Shown here: positions 1 through 12,507 of the stretch, piece by piece
Position numbering within the stretch: the stretch's first letter is position 1
Layout: the number at the start of each line of letters is the position of its first letter
From: Tricholoma matsutake
Taxonomy: Eukaryota > Basidiomycota > Agaricomycetes > Agaricales > Tricholomataceae
Assembly: GCA_026075535.2 (NCBI GenBank)
Contig: AP026542.1
Location: 10,292,001 to 10,356,000 of the forward strand
Direction: 5' to 3'
Length of the DNA: 64,000 bases
Program-made: the position numbers and the translations under genes
The notes under the pieces: generated by a model
The model's database searches: none
What the model saw: the letters and a program-made list of their open reading frames with translations, nothing else
What the model was told of the DNA's origin: nothing

Positions 1-344
1 TCCATTTGCTCCCCACTGGTGCCTGTTCCCATTATTATGACCACAGCTACATCTGTGATCCCTGACGCTGCCACTTTTAGCGATGCATGTGCAACTTTGA
101 CCTCCCCAGATCCAATATCAAAAGACAATATGCCAATGCACCCCCTCCTGCTGCATACCACCATCTCAATTTCAAAATCATCAACACCCCCAGCATAATT
201 CTTCTATATTGGATAATAAATAACAATATTTTTTATACTATGCCTATTTGTGTATATATTTTGATCAATATATGCATAGTTGCTTCATTAATAGATGGAG
301 TATAAGGTATATATTGAATTCATCATGCTGTAGGAATGTGGAAG
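1..344. other. No recognisable gene
   Basis: AT-rich sequence outside the KDZ repeat block. The only open frame is short (positions 87-305) and resembles nothing I recognise. I see no RNA gene or repeat here. Confidence 0.5.
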
Positions 345-1760
345 GAGGCTATAAGGATAGATACAACAAACATACATTGAAGTGACCAACACTGGTAGTG
401 ATAAAGTCACTGGCGGCCATAAGTGTAACAGTGGAGCTAAGCGAATGACCGGCACCGGTTACTGTATGAGCTAAGAAAATGCATATGGGCCCATCCTAAC
501 ATAATGCAGGGAAATGGGCCCATATGAATAATACGCCTGATGGAATGATCGGGTGGGCCCATGACAGTAAAAGGAAAGCAGTATGGGCCCACATGACTTC
601 AGTGCATCTCTCAGCACCAGAAAACATAAAGTCGGCACAGGTGATTCACATAGCTCTTAAAAGATTTGTATTGTAATAGCAGCAGTAATTCAAGTCCTGT
701 ATGCTATAGTTCTGGGGGCCCATACTGTTTTAAGTCATCTATTTAGGAAAAGATAAAGTAGGCACCGGTCATGCACATAGTTCTTAAAAGACTTGTATGC
801 TAATCACGGCCAGTGTGCACTAGAACATGGATAACAAACAAAGCAATGGTGACATGCTGTATGCTGTAGGAATGTGGGAGGATAAGGATATATGCAAAAT
901 CAGTACATTGTAGTGACTGGTGCCGGTAGTGAAAAGTGCCTGGTGCCAGGAGTGAAAAGGTGACCGGTGCCAGTAGTGATAAAGTCACTTGTGGCAATAA
1001 GCATCCAAGTCAAGATCTAAGTGAATGACCGGTGCTGGTTATTGTAGAACCCCATGAGCTACAAAAATGTGTATGGGCCCATCCTAAAATAATACATGGA
1101 AATGGGCCTATATGAATGATACGCTTGATGGAATGATTGGGTGGGCCCATGACAGTAAAAGGAAAACAGTATGGGCCCACACAACTATAGCATACAGGAC
1201 TTGAATTACTGCTGTTATTACAAATCATAAAGAATATATCCTAAAACAGTACATTGTAGTGACCGGCACCAGTAGGGAGATACACAGGCAAGTAAGAGAA
1301 GAGAACAATCATTAGTCAAAGACAGTAGTAATGTGCAATGAGAGTAGATGTAGATTAATCCTGACACTGGCCAGACAGCAACTGTCGCTTGCATAGCAGT
1401 CAGCTATTTCCTAACAGGATGTCTCAGCACTGGAAAACATAAAGTTGGTGCCCGACATGGTGTAGTGATAATGTTACCAAGGGCAATAAGCATACAAGTT
1501 CAGAGCTAAGCAAATGACTGGTGCCATGATCAGTGACAGTCACTGTACATGACCTAAGGAAATGTCTATGGGCCCTTCTCATAAAAGAATCTATACACAA
1601 ACAGTACTTTGTAGGGACTGGTGATAGTAGTGACAATGGCGGTGATAATGCACTGGCACTTAGGGGCACATAGTTTGAAGAATATATGCATGGTTATTTC
1701 ATTAGTAGATGAAATATATAAGGGATCTATTGAATGTATTGCATCCATGGCAGCGCCAAA
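345..1760. repeat. Left subterminal repeat block of the KDZ element
   Basis: Two to three diverged tandem copies of a ~500-600 bp unit, for example 385-600 and 900-1200. Units are rich in the short palindromic motif gaccggtgcc(a/g)gt and in tatgggcccat. The same motifs recur in reverse orientation at 8420-9312. Clustered short motifs near transposon ends are usually transposase-binding sites; that role is inferred here. Confidence 0.7.
960..1460 (+). repeat. Left inverted-repeat arm of the KDZ element
   Basis: Reads from gtgaccggtgccagtagtg to the ctcagcactgg block and is the reverse complement of 9312-8815 with scattered substitutions, mostly C/T and G/A. A 219-nt open frame at 1010-1228 (minus) is mirrored almost exactly at 9037-9255 (plus), which shows the inversion. 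Confidence 0.85.
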
Positions 1761-1802
1761 AAAAAACTATCTGCTGACTGTGGTGATATCCAAAGGCATG
1801 GT

Positions 1803-4221
1803 TTATTGTGCATGTTGGTGTCTTAAGTCAAATGTATCCTGGGGTTCAGTGGATGCATCTCCATGAGCTTTTGGTCTTGGCTTTGGATGGGGGCTGGGAT
1901 CCATTGTCACATTCATCACTTGGACATCAGTCTTGCTGGGCTTTGATTTTTTAGGCCACCAGCCACAACTATTGTGGTCATTCAACCGTGCTCTTTTCAG
2001 CTTTCCCTTGCTTCCTTCCGCTGGTGTACTCATTCTGGCATCCTGTGTTGTAGTCACTTCATTGGTGTTGTGAGTGCGGGATCTTGATTGTGTTTTCATC
2101 CAACACTTTCTGTGGTCAGGGATTACACTATCAGTTGAAGCAACTGATGTTGCGTCAGGGATGGTATCCATCGGTAATGAAGCTAGTGTCATGTTCTGGT
2201 GAGAATTTTGACCTTGCCAAATGGCCAGTCAGAGGGTAGGTGCAGTGGAATCATGGATACTACCATGTTCCATCCATGCAGGAACCAGACTGTTCATTAA
2301 ATGACCCCCATGCTCCAAATCTGCAAGATAGCTAGCATAGGTAGGCTCTGTCATGTCGACTCCTGTAGGACCAGTCGTCAAACCCGTCATCACTGGAATC
2401 TTGTGTTACGTATCGGCCAGGTGGAATGAGTGCCTTCTGGAGCATGGGATCGACCAAAAGGTCCCATTCCAGCAGCATCAAGTTTTCCGGTAGCAGTGGA
2501 GCTAACCCAGTGGCTTGTTGGTTGATAGGTGTAATAGCTGGTGGAGGAGTGTCGGGCTGCTTTTTCTTTTGTTGTTTCAGTGCTAGTGCACTCTCACTTT
2601 TGGGTTGCTGTGTGGTGGCCTTGGGCCATTTGCCTTTTGTTTTGTTTTTGGTTTGTTTGCACTTCAGTGGATTGCGTGGAGCTGCTGTCGTTCCTTCGGT
2701 CTCTGTGTCATCCAAGTCTGTAAGTTCTTGTAATTGGACTGCTGGCCAAAGTGTTCCCTCCCGTGAATTAAGGACATTTGTGAATTCGAAACCAATCTTT
2801 CCTTCTTCCTGCCTTCCCATCCAATGGGTAAAACATGCCTCAATATCATGTTTATGCATTTTCAATGGTTCCCGCAATAATACAAACTCCTCATCCAGTG
2901 ATTCATCTGAGCCTTCCAGTGCTGCAGTCAATGCTTGTGATCTCCCCAGTGCCGAGGAAGTTGCGCAGCTCTTTCCTCCTTTCTGCAGAGGTATATAGTC
3001 CACCTGGTTGATAAATTTGGATTGGCATGTGTGAATATCAAGCCATGGGACATGACTGGAGGTTCTCCTTGCAGCTAAATCTTGCCGGGGATCCAGGGAT
3101 CAGTATCTTCATTAATCACTCACTGTACATCCTTTCAATGTATGCCCGTAAAACTTGTTTTTGGTAATTCAAAAACTGGGCATTGTCACCGTGGCGGATA
3201 AGACAGTTCACCGGTAGCAGTGGCTGTCCCTTCACTCCAGTCTCCATGATTTATTTAGGCTTTGCCCCACCAGCAGGTCATATCACTGATTTCTCCTCTT
3301 CATCGGCAGTGAGATATTCCTCGATGTATGCCTCAAATGTGTCTGCAATAGGCTTTTCATGCCACCCAGGTTCATCGGCAATGAAATTTGGCTTATTGTT
3401 GCCTAGAAAGCTATTTGTTTCAAACCTACAAATTCTTCATTAGTTGCTGTTAAATGCCAGGTGAATGGACATACATGCTCCACTTCCTCTTGCCTGCTGG
3501 ATTTACCCATCCACCCAACACAACCATTCGAACCCCAAGTTCAAGGTACATCGAATTTTGAAATTCATTCATATGCTTTGTGAGCTTTTTCTCAGCATCC
3601 CTAAGATCAATTCAGCCAAGTTACTGAATTATGGGCGATACATGTACTTTGCCGAACAGCCAACGGTGGGCCGGTATTCATCCATTGTTGCTGAAGTGCC
3701 TCAATCTTTGCATTTTCCTTTGAATTATTGGAGATTCTTTTGTTGACCTTGGCATATTGCTGCGAATATTCAGCCATCCAGTCTGGTCATCCTTTCTCCA
3801 GATCTGGAGCCTCCCATCCAATCACTGCCTCTATTTCTGACCCATACAGGTGGATAATTGCTTTGCACCGTGGAGGGACCTTGCTGACCACTGCCTTCAG
3901 TGGTTTGCAAGCATTTTGTCTGTACCAAGCTCTAATACGCTGATAATCATGTTTGTCAAAGAGGAGAATATACATCAAGGGCTTATTGCTCACTTCCTGC
4001 AGGCCATCCATTGGAGATTTAACAGGTAAATTAAATAAGTCCGTCATGGCACCTTGTAAGGTTAGTTGTTGCACTTTACAGTTTTTCAATGTCTTCCAGT
4101 CGTCCACTCGTTGCCGTAGCACATTCAGTTCTGCTGGTGACCACTTATGGGCAACTGGTTGAAATTCCACACTAGAACTTGAAGGACAGCTGCCAAAAGT
4201 CTTCCCCACTTTGATCAGCAT
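1803..4221 (-). pseudogene. Accessory ORF remnant of the KDZ element, function unknown
   Basis: Open minus-strand blocks at 3787-4221, 2332-3003 and 1803-2192, joined by broken frames, look like pieces of one or two proteins. The upstream piece has a tryptophan- and basic-rich stretch (HKWSPAEL, then DDWKTLKN, then RAWYRQNACKPLK) that could be a DNA-binding region. The middle piece is acidic, then lysine/glutamine-rich and low-complexity (residues around TKNKTKGKWPK and QQKKKQPD). The order downstream of the transposase suggests the second ORF of the same element. I do not recognise a named domain. Stops interrupt the frame between pieces, for example near 3120-3180, so no full protein is likely. 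Confidence 0.45.
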
Positions 4222-4544
4222 CCTCGGTGGACATGATAGTCAATGTGGATGCAGTAGACAGGTTGTGCTGGCAAATACATTAGGTACCTTGATATTGCAT
4301 CAGACTGTCCCTGAGGACTATTTACAGGTCATATTTCAGCCTCAATATACCCTAATATACCCACGACTTCACTCGGTACACCTTTAATCCTCTTGCCACA
4401 CCTTAATATATCACAATGTCCCTGAGCAGAACAATGAGTAGTGGAGTATTATTAGCTGGGTGGTCCGCCAATTATTTAGAATTTTATAAAAAAAAAGGTA
4501 AGATTAGTAAACCATCATTTGTTGTCTTCCTTCCAATTACCTGG

Positions 4545-7500
4545 CTACTCAAAACCCCAGACATTTCCTACCCGTGGATGTATGGCTTTGAAAATATGCA
4601 TGGAGGAAGTGGCCATCCTTTTCCAGTTTGCCACCTGACATTTGGTATATGCCACAGCTCCCAGCAAGGTCTGAGTCTCCAAGCAGTTAACCCAGACCTC
4701 TGCTCTGTGAAGAAAATAACATGGGATCCAAGCCATTTCATGACTAGTAATTGATAACTCCTCTGACCATCTATCATGTTTGGCATTCGCCCATAACCAG
4801 TGCACCCTGTAGACTAAATAATAGTGAAGTCGCTCATTAAAGTGAATTGAGGTGTACTTACATTCTTTCATCATTTTGCTTGCCTCGACATCAGCTTGGA
4901 CATTAATGGTCCAAAACCATGGCAATGGTTCATCCTGTCTCTGGCTTCCACCCTCAGCATTCCTGGTACCACCCCTCACCATGGCAGCTGAAATCTTGAG
5001 TTCGTCCCAGCGCAATACCTGATACTTGGACTGCATCTCAGGTGAACATCCCAATGATACCATTGCAGCCCTCGCAGCATTGTATACCTGACAATGTGCT
5101 TGAACCTGGTGGCTAATAGCATGCACCTTTGACCAAGCCCTTCCCTTTTTGTTCTTGGAGGTGGCAAGATGTAAATTCTTTCTGAATAAGAAAGATTTCT
5201 CACCGAGGGCCATTCTAACACCCTGGAGCTCATCATTTGCTTGTCCTTCCCTCAATCTCAACTCTTTCTCAGTGAGGGGATCCAAACCAAGCTGAGTAAT
5301 TTGTGGAAAGCCAAATGTAGAGGGAAGAGGTAATGGGCATGTTTCAGTGGTATGGACTGCTGCTACTGGGGGCCTTGTAATAAATGGGTTGCTTTGATCA
5401 TCATCATCTGAGTTAGTCTGGTAATCAGGAGCTTGTGATGAGAGTACTGGTCTTGGTGGCGAGTCATTAAGCTTTTGCAGTGTATCCAATGTGTCATTGT
5501 TCACAAATTGTTCTGATTTAGCATTGAAGGAATCCACTCTGGTATCAAGGTGTTGCCATTTTGTTGCAATCTTCAGCTTATCGGCCTTGGACAACACCGA
5601 ACACTGTTGACATATAAAGGTCTGAAGAGCCAGTCTGATACTAGTTAGCATAGGAATATTTTGCAATGGCTGGATATGCACTGGGCTTCCTCAAGTTTGA
5701 GGCCAAGAGCAACCCAGGTGGTTTCACCCTTTCCATCACCGGTTTCATCTTCATCCTCTAGAAGGTTCATTTAAAGGTTGCTTCGTGTGACCACTACCTG
5801 ACCAGGGTTTATATCATAGATGTCCATTGCTTCTGGATCAGTTAGACATGTTGCCTGAGAGTGTTTTTCCAATTCTTTCCAGGTTGCAGTCTCCTCAGGG
5901 TCTGAGTTTGCCATGTACTGCAATAGGTCCACCCAACTTTCCTCCTCACCTGCCACAGTGGCTCTGAATCAGCAGGTGGTGGTAACCACTACATCTGGTT
6001 CCAAGTCAATCTGGCACAAGGTACAAACATGTATTCACCTATGTCCTGCATTTTTTTGAAGTTGGAATCCCCCATATGATCATCCAAGGTTTCAATCCAT
6101 CCAGAAATGGTAGCATTTTGGGTACTAGGTGAGATTTCATTCAACACTGACCACAATGATTCAAGGATTTCTCCATCCACTTGTCTGGTGCCAGGAATGA
6201 AACTTGGTGAAAAGCATGAGAAACATTGCCAGACATGGCCACCAACATGGAAAAGACCAATACCATGCAGAATGGTGATGCCAAGTAGTAGCTGGATATA
6301 CTGACTCTCCTCCATCTGAAGTCTGAGCCTCTTCCAATACTGGCACAGTATATCACAAATCAAAATGATTTTCTTGAGTCTGGTGATATTAGTGTTTTTC
6401 AAGGCTTCAGATAAAGAATAGTCCATGTTTGCTTGTCTAGAAAACATTACACAATGTCTCTCAAAATGTGAAGATATCTCACTGTTCCCCTTTTTGGAAG
6501 TCAACCACCGCACTGGGGCAGAAGCAACCATGATGGTCACAAGCAGTTGCACCGACACCAGTTACATCAAGACCCTTGTATTTGATGAAGCAGTCATTTA
6601 CAGCATGATGCTCATTGCAGGTCAGTTTCTAATTTGGAGTTAGTAAATACGCTGAAAGTCTTTCAAATATCTTACCTCTGTGACTTCCTTAGCAACGGCG
6701 AGGTGTGTTTTGTAGCGATTCGGCTCAGTCATGAAAAAATCACCATGACTGAGCTTAATATCATGGTGAGCATTTTTGTGCTTCTGATGAACAGCGGTGA
6801 AGTTTCCATCCATGACAAAAGTCCGAGTGTATGCCATTCTGAGGTAAGATTACATTAAATACATTCCAATTCATGCAATTTGACTTACTGGTCAGGATCC
6901 TCAGTCCAATTTTCTGGCAGATTGACACCAGGCTGAGGACATGCAGCACAGAATGTTGGGATGTCAGTTGCACCATGCATTGCAGCCGCCAATGAGCCGC
7001 CGGCACTGGACTGTGATTCTCCCCAGTGGCCTCTCCACTTCAAATGTTTCAACATTTGCCATAGCTGGCTTGCCCTGAGAAGCTCCCTGTATTGATCCTC
7101 AAGTACCAATGTCAGAGATATTGACAACTGTAGTATATCAATCATACCTCCACGGCACTAGGAAATAAAAGTGAAGTCATGCACTGGAGCTTCTGGTAGT
7201 ATTGATAGGCTGAAGATTTACATTCCAGATTGGACAATTGTGCATCATCGAGGACTTTAAATGTGAACATGGTCTTGATATTTTTGTAGCTGACCAGGAA
7301 AAGCCCCAATTGCAACAAGTGATTTTCCTGCTCTTGACGGGAATTAGGGCAATTACACCACTTGACCCACATACGATGTACACTGGAAACATCGATTACT
7401 CTCAATTTGTGACAATCCATTGGCATTGGGAAAGTTGTGGGACCAAGGTCATAAACACTGGTAAATTTTTTCATCTCCTTGACAATGTTGTTGGTTCCAT

Positions 7501-8198
7501 CACCTTCTGTTGCATCATCCAAATCATCTTATAATTGTCGGCCTCTTGTCCAACCACATCTGGCACTGATGGGTGAAAGTAACTTGGGCAGGATGCACCA
7601 TTGTGACAGAGATGTAAAACTAACCCGACTTGGAACAACCAAGCTGGTTCAAAATAGGAACCTGTCCAGTGGTCGATGCAGTGAAATGGGTTAGAAGCAT
7701 GGTTATCATGGCAGCAGTCAGTACAGAACATGGGATTGAAAAGACAGTCTCAGCATCCCCAGGTAGCAGCATCATCCCCACACAAATTGCATTTCATGCA
7801 ATCGGGTACTTCATTGGATAGTAGTGCTTCCACATACATGGCCTTTTTAGGCAACCATTCTTCAATGTAATCTTGAGGTGTCTGAGGGTAATATTAGCAT
7901 AGTAAATGTGGTAGCCATAATAAGTCACCTTTGAAGAGGGGGGATCAAGATCTGCAATGAAATTTAGAGCATGATGCTCAATTGGTTCATCGGACATCAG
8001 AGATGTTATACTGGTGTTGGATGTGGTCACCGATCCTGACACTGGTGCACTTCTATTTGCCTTCTTATGCCTTGGAGTTGACTGAGGACTTTGCAGAACT
8101 GGTACAAGACAATCGCTGGGTCCCCACGATGTCTGGGAGCGAACGACAGTCATCTGGGTGATTCTTCCAATGATAGTGTGAGTGTGTCCTCTAGGCAT
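4545..8198 (-). pseudogene. KDZ transposase with CxC2 cysteine cluster, broken
   Basis: The ATG at 8198 opens an MPRGHTHT start. Moving 5' to 3' I see a cysteine cluster (CNLCGDD, FCTDCCHDNH, then PFHCIDHWTGSYF and GLVLHLCHNGASCPS, ~7800-7580) that matches the CxC2 domain of KDZ transposases. Next come VHRMWVKWCNCP, ACPQPGVNLPENW and FVMDGNFTAVH (~6815). The diagnostic GLDVTGVGATACDHHGCFCPSAVVDFQKGE block follows (~6570-6480), then ICDILCQYWKRL, FHVGGHVWQCFS, VDGEILESLW and LDDHMGDSNFKKM, and a long C-terminal part (4545-5681). The Asp in MDGNF, the Asp in CDILCQ and the Glu in DGEILE are the likely acidic catalytic residues. Several stops and frame changes split it, including a TGA in the cysteine cluster (C-stop-DC) where Arg is expected. 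Introns may account for some frame changes but not the stops. Confidence 0.88.
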
Positions 8199-8419
8199 GA
8201 TGGTTTGTAGAGCAATGTAAAATTATGAACAAGCATCTCCAGGATTATATAGGCACTGTAGGCAGTGAGGAAACATGGCAACATGGTGATGTAAATGACA
8301 ATGGTACCATGTAGAGGTTACTATGGGACTGTTCTACACAGCATACTAACATGCTACCTAGGTCATACTCACAAAGCTACTGTCAATGTTTCCAATGGAA
8401 AATTACACCAGTGGTGTTT

Positions 8420-9312
8420 GTGATACCCATTAGTCAATAGTTTCTTACTTTTACAGCATGTCATTGCTTTTTGTTATCAGTGACCACCAGTGGCGATTAG
8501 TGTACAAGTCTAAGAGCTATGGGAATGATCAGCATGATGTTGTCTTCTCCAGCACCCATCACTCCAATGTACTGTTTTAGCATATATTCTGCACCAGTCA
8601 TTTGCTTTGCTCTTGACTTGGATGCTTATTGCCACCAGTGACTTTATCACTACTGGCACCGGTCACTGCAATGTACTGATTTTGCATATATCCTTATCCT
8701 CCAACATTCCTACAGCATACAGCATGTCACCATTCCTGCATTTGTTATCCATATTGTAGTGCACAGTGGCTGCAATTAGTATACAAGTCTTTTAAGAGCT
8801 ATGTGAATGACCAGTGCTGCCTTTACCTTTTCCAGTGCTGAGAGATACAGTTTGGAAATAGCTGACTGCCACACAAGCAACAGTTGCTTTCCAGCCAGTG
8901 TCAGGATTAATCTATGTCTACTCTCATTGCACATTACTACTGTCTTTGACTAATGATTGTTCTCTTCTGTTACATGCCTGTGTATATCCCTACCGGCACT
9001 GGTCACTACAATGTACTGTTTTAGGATATATTCTTTATGATTTGTAATAACAGCAGTAATTCAAGTCCTGTATGCTATAGTTGTGTGGGCCCATACTGTT
9101 TTCCTTTTACTGTCATGGGCCCACCCAATCATTCCATCAAGCGTATCATTTGTATGGGCCCATTTCCATGTATTATTTTAGGATGGGCCCATACACATTT
9201 TCATAGCTCATGGGGTTCTACAATAACCAGCACCAGTCATTCACTTAGCTCTTGACTTGGATGCTTATCGCCACAAATGACTTTATCACTACTGGCACCG
9301 GTCACTACAATG
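8420..9312. repeat. Right subterminal repeat block of the KDZ element
   Basis: Inverted and partly scrambled counterpart of 345-1760. It contains several copies of the ggcaccggtcact motif and of gggcccat. About 8199-8420, between the transposase start and this block, is non-coding and would hold its promoter; no clear TATA box stands out. Confidence 0.65.
8815..9312 (-). repeat. Right inverted-repeat arm of the KDZ element
   Basis: Reverse complement of the arm at about 960-1460. It ends at the ggcaccggtcactacaatg block, after which sequence similarity with the left side stops. Extra inverted units related to 790-960 lie just inside at about 8580-8815. Confidence 0.85.
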
Positions 9313-9334
9313 TTTATCTTTTCCTACCTAGATG

Positions 9335-10517
9335 ACTTGTTAAGTGTCAAGGTGCTCCCTAACCTGATTCTGCACATCCTCCCAGTAAGCCAACAATTTC
9401 CTGTCCTTCTGAAGTTGGGCATCATTTTCTCGGACCATCTCAGTCATCCTTTTCCATGTCGAATGCAGGTCATTGAAGATCTTCATCATTAATTGTATGT
9501 TGGCCAGGTCACTGGCAGCATATGGGACTGGCCATAGGTCTTGCCAGGTGAACTGGATCTGATGAAACTTAAGATAAATTAAAGGACAACAACATGTTAC
9601 TCACCTGTGGCCAATGAACCACCAGGAAGTCATGTGGAGTGAATGGGTATGAGTCGTAGTTCTCTGGATCATTCTGTTTACTCCACCAAGAATTGATATA
9701 GCTATCGACAATATGGGTGGGGTCATCATCATCTGCATCAACCTTCAAGTACCTTTGTATCACTGGAATGTATTCTAGTTCCAGAAAATCTTTGCCCTCA
9801 GGATCATTGTGTTCTGAGCACCACAAAGTCCCATCCTGTACCATCTTTATGGCTTCCCTGATGAGCAGGGGAGTGTATGGAGCACTGCCACCCATAGAGG
9901 CATAAATTCCAGTGGCCATCAAGAATTCCTTCTAAGTTGGTATTGGTGATCAGATAATTGGCAATCACAATATGTTCACTTACAGTCTCAAAAAATAGGC
10001 CAGACACCCACCCCAACTGTGACTCTTCATAGTCTTCATCGTTATCTACTGCAAGGATCCATGCAGTGATTGCAGCACAGAGACATGACATTCCATACAA
10101 CAGCACTTCCTGCCCATGTGCTAGATCATTCCGTGCTGGTAGTAGTCCCGTAGTACTCTCTCAAATGCTGAGATCATGAGCTACCTGTTGAGCAGCAATG
10201 GCCTGCTCATGGAACTCAGTAGGTTTGACTGTAGGGTGAGGGTTCTCTAGGAAATTGGTGTTCCTCTGATGCTCAACTTCTATTTGATTCAATGCGGTAG
10301 CAAATTTGCCAGGAGTAACAGGGTCAGGTTTATATGGCCAGCGAGCCATGGATTTGAGGTTTGTATAGTGGGATAGCATAACTTCAATGCAGTTGTAGAT
10401 ACAGAATGTTTGGACAATTAAGTAATCAATGGACAAAATTATCATTGGCGCCAGGAACAAGCACCAATGATAAGTCCATATGGGCTGATGTCTATAGGAA
10501 AACCAGTGGTGGGCCAA
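9335..10517 (-). pseudogene. Unrecognised multi-exon gene remnant
   Basis: Minus-strand coding blocks run 10370-10161 (ARWPYKPDPVTPGKFATALN, ending near AAQQVAHDLSI), 10106-9950 (YGMSCLCAAITAWILAVDND), 9922-9605 (GIYASMGGSAPYTPLLIREA to FLVVHWPQV) and 9570-9335 (FTWQDLWPVPYAASDL, then a charged stretch DAQLQKDRKLLAYWEDVQNQ likely to coil). The last two blocks can be joined by a short GTGAGT...AAG intron at about 9604-9568. The spacing suggests short introns plus at least two disabling changes. It sits just outside the KDZ right arm and may be another passenger of that element or a separate repeat. I cannot name the family. Confidence 0.4.
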
Positions 10518-10975
10518 TACGATCCTTCCCTGTCAAATGGAATCATTGCATGGGCCCATGTATATGTGGTAAGCAGTTCAAACTCTTAACTACACCCTCT
10601 GTCAAGTCAGTAAAATTGTGTGCTCATACCTCCGGATTCTGGCCCCAACATTGGGACATTCGTTTATATCTAACCATAATCTATAGCAGGACATCACATC
10701 AGTGTCTAAAACAATTGGCTAGTGTGGCATGTCCTGGCGCCACATGCATCCAACTGTATCTGCTGTGACCCGACGCTGTATGCATCCAACCGCCAATACC
10801 TGCTGACCTGCTGCTGCACTTTTTCCTACCAAACCTACAATGATCATCGGCACCAGGAACCAGCACCAATGATATGTCCGTATAGGCCGATGTCTATAAG
10901 AAAACCAGTGGTGGGCCAATACAATTGTGCAGTATCACACACATTGCATGGGCCCATGTATATGTGGTAACATGT
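10435..10975 (+). repeat. Pair of ~125 bp direct repeats
   Basis: Block 10438-10570 and block 10848-10975 share gtctataggaaaaccagtgg, tgggccaatac and gcatgggcccatgtatatgt in the same order, spaced about 410 bp apart. No gene is visible between them. They could be the ends of a small decayed element. Confidence 0.6.
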
Positions 10976-11491
10976 AGTAAAATGATGACCATGCTAGCTG
11001 GCACTGTGATTCAGATGTTGCTGCTGCTGAGAATTCTTCAGTGAAGCTGTATACTGGGCCCACATGGATGCATCACACCCTGGGCCCACACATGTTTTTC
11101 CTGATGTGGGCCCAATCTGCTACTGATAGATCTATCATCGTTTTGCAGAAATCCGCTGAATGGATATACCGTTGTTTTTTACTGAACAGTGTGTTGCAGT
11201 ATCCACACACAACACAACCAAACCACTCACACTGCCAACTGTATGAGACATACTAATGGCTCATTCATTCACACACATCATTTTTGTAAGTCTTGCATCA
11301 TTAAATGGGTAAACAACAAATTAATGTTTATATTCACAGGTTAATACTTTGTGGCATATGGTAAGCATATTGAGCTTAAATGTGAAATCAACCTGACGAC
11401 CTATTGCAAGTTAAGTAATGACTTTTGTAAGTTGTTTTTTAGTCAATATATTTATAGTACTAACTAAGTCAATCATTAGAAGCACATTACT
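10976..11491. other. No recognisable gene
   Basis: AT-rich DNA with two tgggcccaca motifs near 11060-11110. No coding frame of interest. Confidence 0.5.
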
Positions 11492-11682
11492 GACTTCGAT
11501 ATGAACCACTACAAACTTGTTCACTGCTTTGTTACAAACCTTTATAGACCTTGGCATAAACTATTACAAGAATGTTATTGACTTTAATACAAGCCATTAC
11601 AAATTTGTTTACTGACTTTGTTACAAACCTTTACTGAGCTTGGTGTAAACTATTACAAACATGTTATTGACTTCAATACAAA
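11492..11682 (+). repeat. 88-bp tandem repeat, interrupted in its third unit
   Basis: Units begin gacttcgat (11492), gactttaat (11580) and gacttcaat (11669), so the period is 88-89 bp. The third unit stops at 11682 and resumes after 15953 with ccattacagacttgtttacc and gcaaaccttta. The break marks the insertion point of the 11683-15953 element. Confidence 0.85.
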
Positions 11683-11928
11683 TAGTGTTTAAAAGTCTGG
11701 TTAAGTCCAGTTATTCGCTCTTGCATGGTATAACTGCAACCATAACTGGTCCATAACTGCACCCTAGGTGGGGTTAACTGTAACTGAACTGTCATTGACT
11801 GGTTACATACAGTTAGGTAACCAGTTATGACCAGTTATGACCAGTTTTTGTATACAATATAAAAAACTATTCAATTTTGATAAAGAGGGGTGTCTTATCC
11901 CAGTGAATTAAGGTAACTAATGAGTGCT

Positions 11929-12409
11929 TAGAGATTGGCAGGAGTAACCCTTGTGGATTTTCATTGTTACCCTTACCCCAGGGTATAGAGATTATTCAAT
12001 ACCCTTGGGGGTATGATGCAAGGGTTTATTTCAAATAGTTTCCTGATGATGCTCAAACATGATCCTATCCATTTTTAGTAATTGTCTGAGCTTTTAGCAT
12101 GTTGAAAAGCACAAGGTAGTAGTCTAGTACTGTCTTTAGGAGAATACCTTTGCCTGAATAATGCAATAGGCTGGGACCATAGAGGAAACAACCCAACTTG
12201 CACAGCAAAGAGTGGTCAGAGAGGTCATCAAGTTTCATAAGGGTTACTATACTGATGTCATGGGTGGTTAACATCTTCTAAAGTCTGATTCTGTATACCC
12301 TTGTAGGGGTAAGGGTATGTAGAGGGTAGGAAAGTTTATACCCTTACCCTTACCCTCAGGTACCCTTTGCCCATACCCCCAGGGGTATGTAAACCCTTGC
12401 CATTCACTA
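11929..12409 (+). mobile_element. Small hAT-like MITE (D) with 8-bp target duplication
   Basis: A 481-bp element starting tagagattggcaggagt and ending with the reverse complement of tagtgaatggcaagggt. It is flanked on both sides by tgagtgct (11921-11928 and 12410-12417). The interior is full of accctt/aagggt motifs in both orientations. It has no coding capacity beyond a short chance frame. Confidence 0.8.
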
Positions 12410-12507
12410 TGAGTGCTTGGATGCTATTTTATGCAAGTAGATAGAATATACTACAATATTATAAGTTAGGTTACCATCTGAGTGTACCGTGAAACTGAGT
12501 CAGGCAT

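Larger units (their letters stand above)
345..9312 (-). mobile_element. KDZ-class DNA transposon, decayed
   Basis: A minus-strand KDZ transposase (4545-8198) and an accessory ORF remnant (1803-4221) lie between two long inverted repeat blocks. Inverted arms at about 960-1460 and 8815-9312 match each other over roughly 500 bp, and both flanking blocks hold further scrambled copies of the same units. KDZ elements are known from basidiomycete genomes, and the layout fits that class. I could not find a target-site duplication, so the outer ends are approximate; the left block may extend beyond the true terminus. The element cannot be autonomous because both ORFs carry stops and frame changes. Confidence 0.75.

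Noticed and set aside
1803..10517. TET/JBP dioxygenase gene carried by the KDZ element
   Set aside because: Some fungal KDZ elements are associated with TET/JBP genes, but I saw no HxD...H iron-binding pattern in the accessory blocks.
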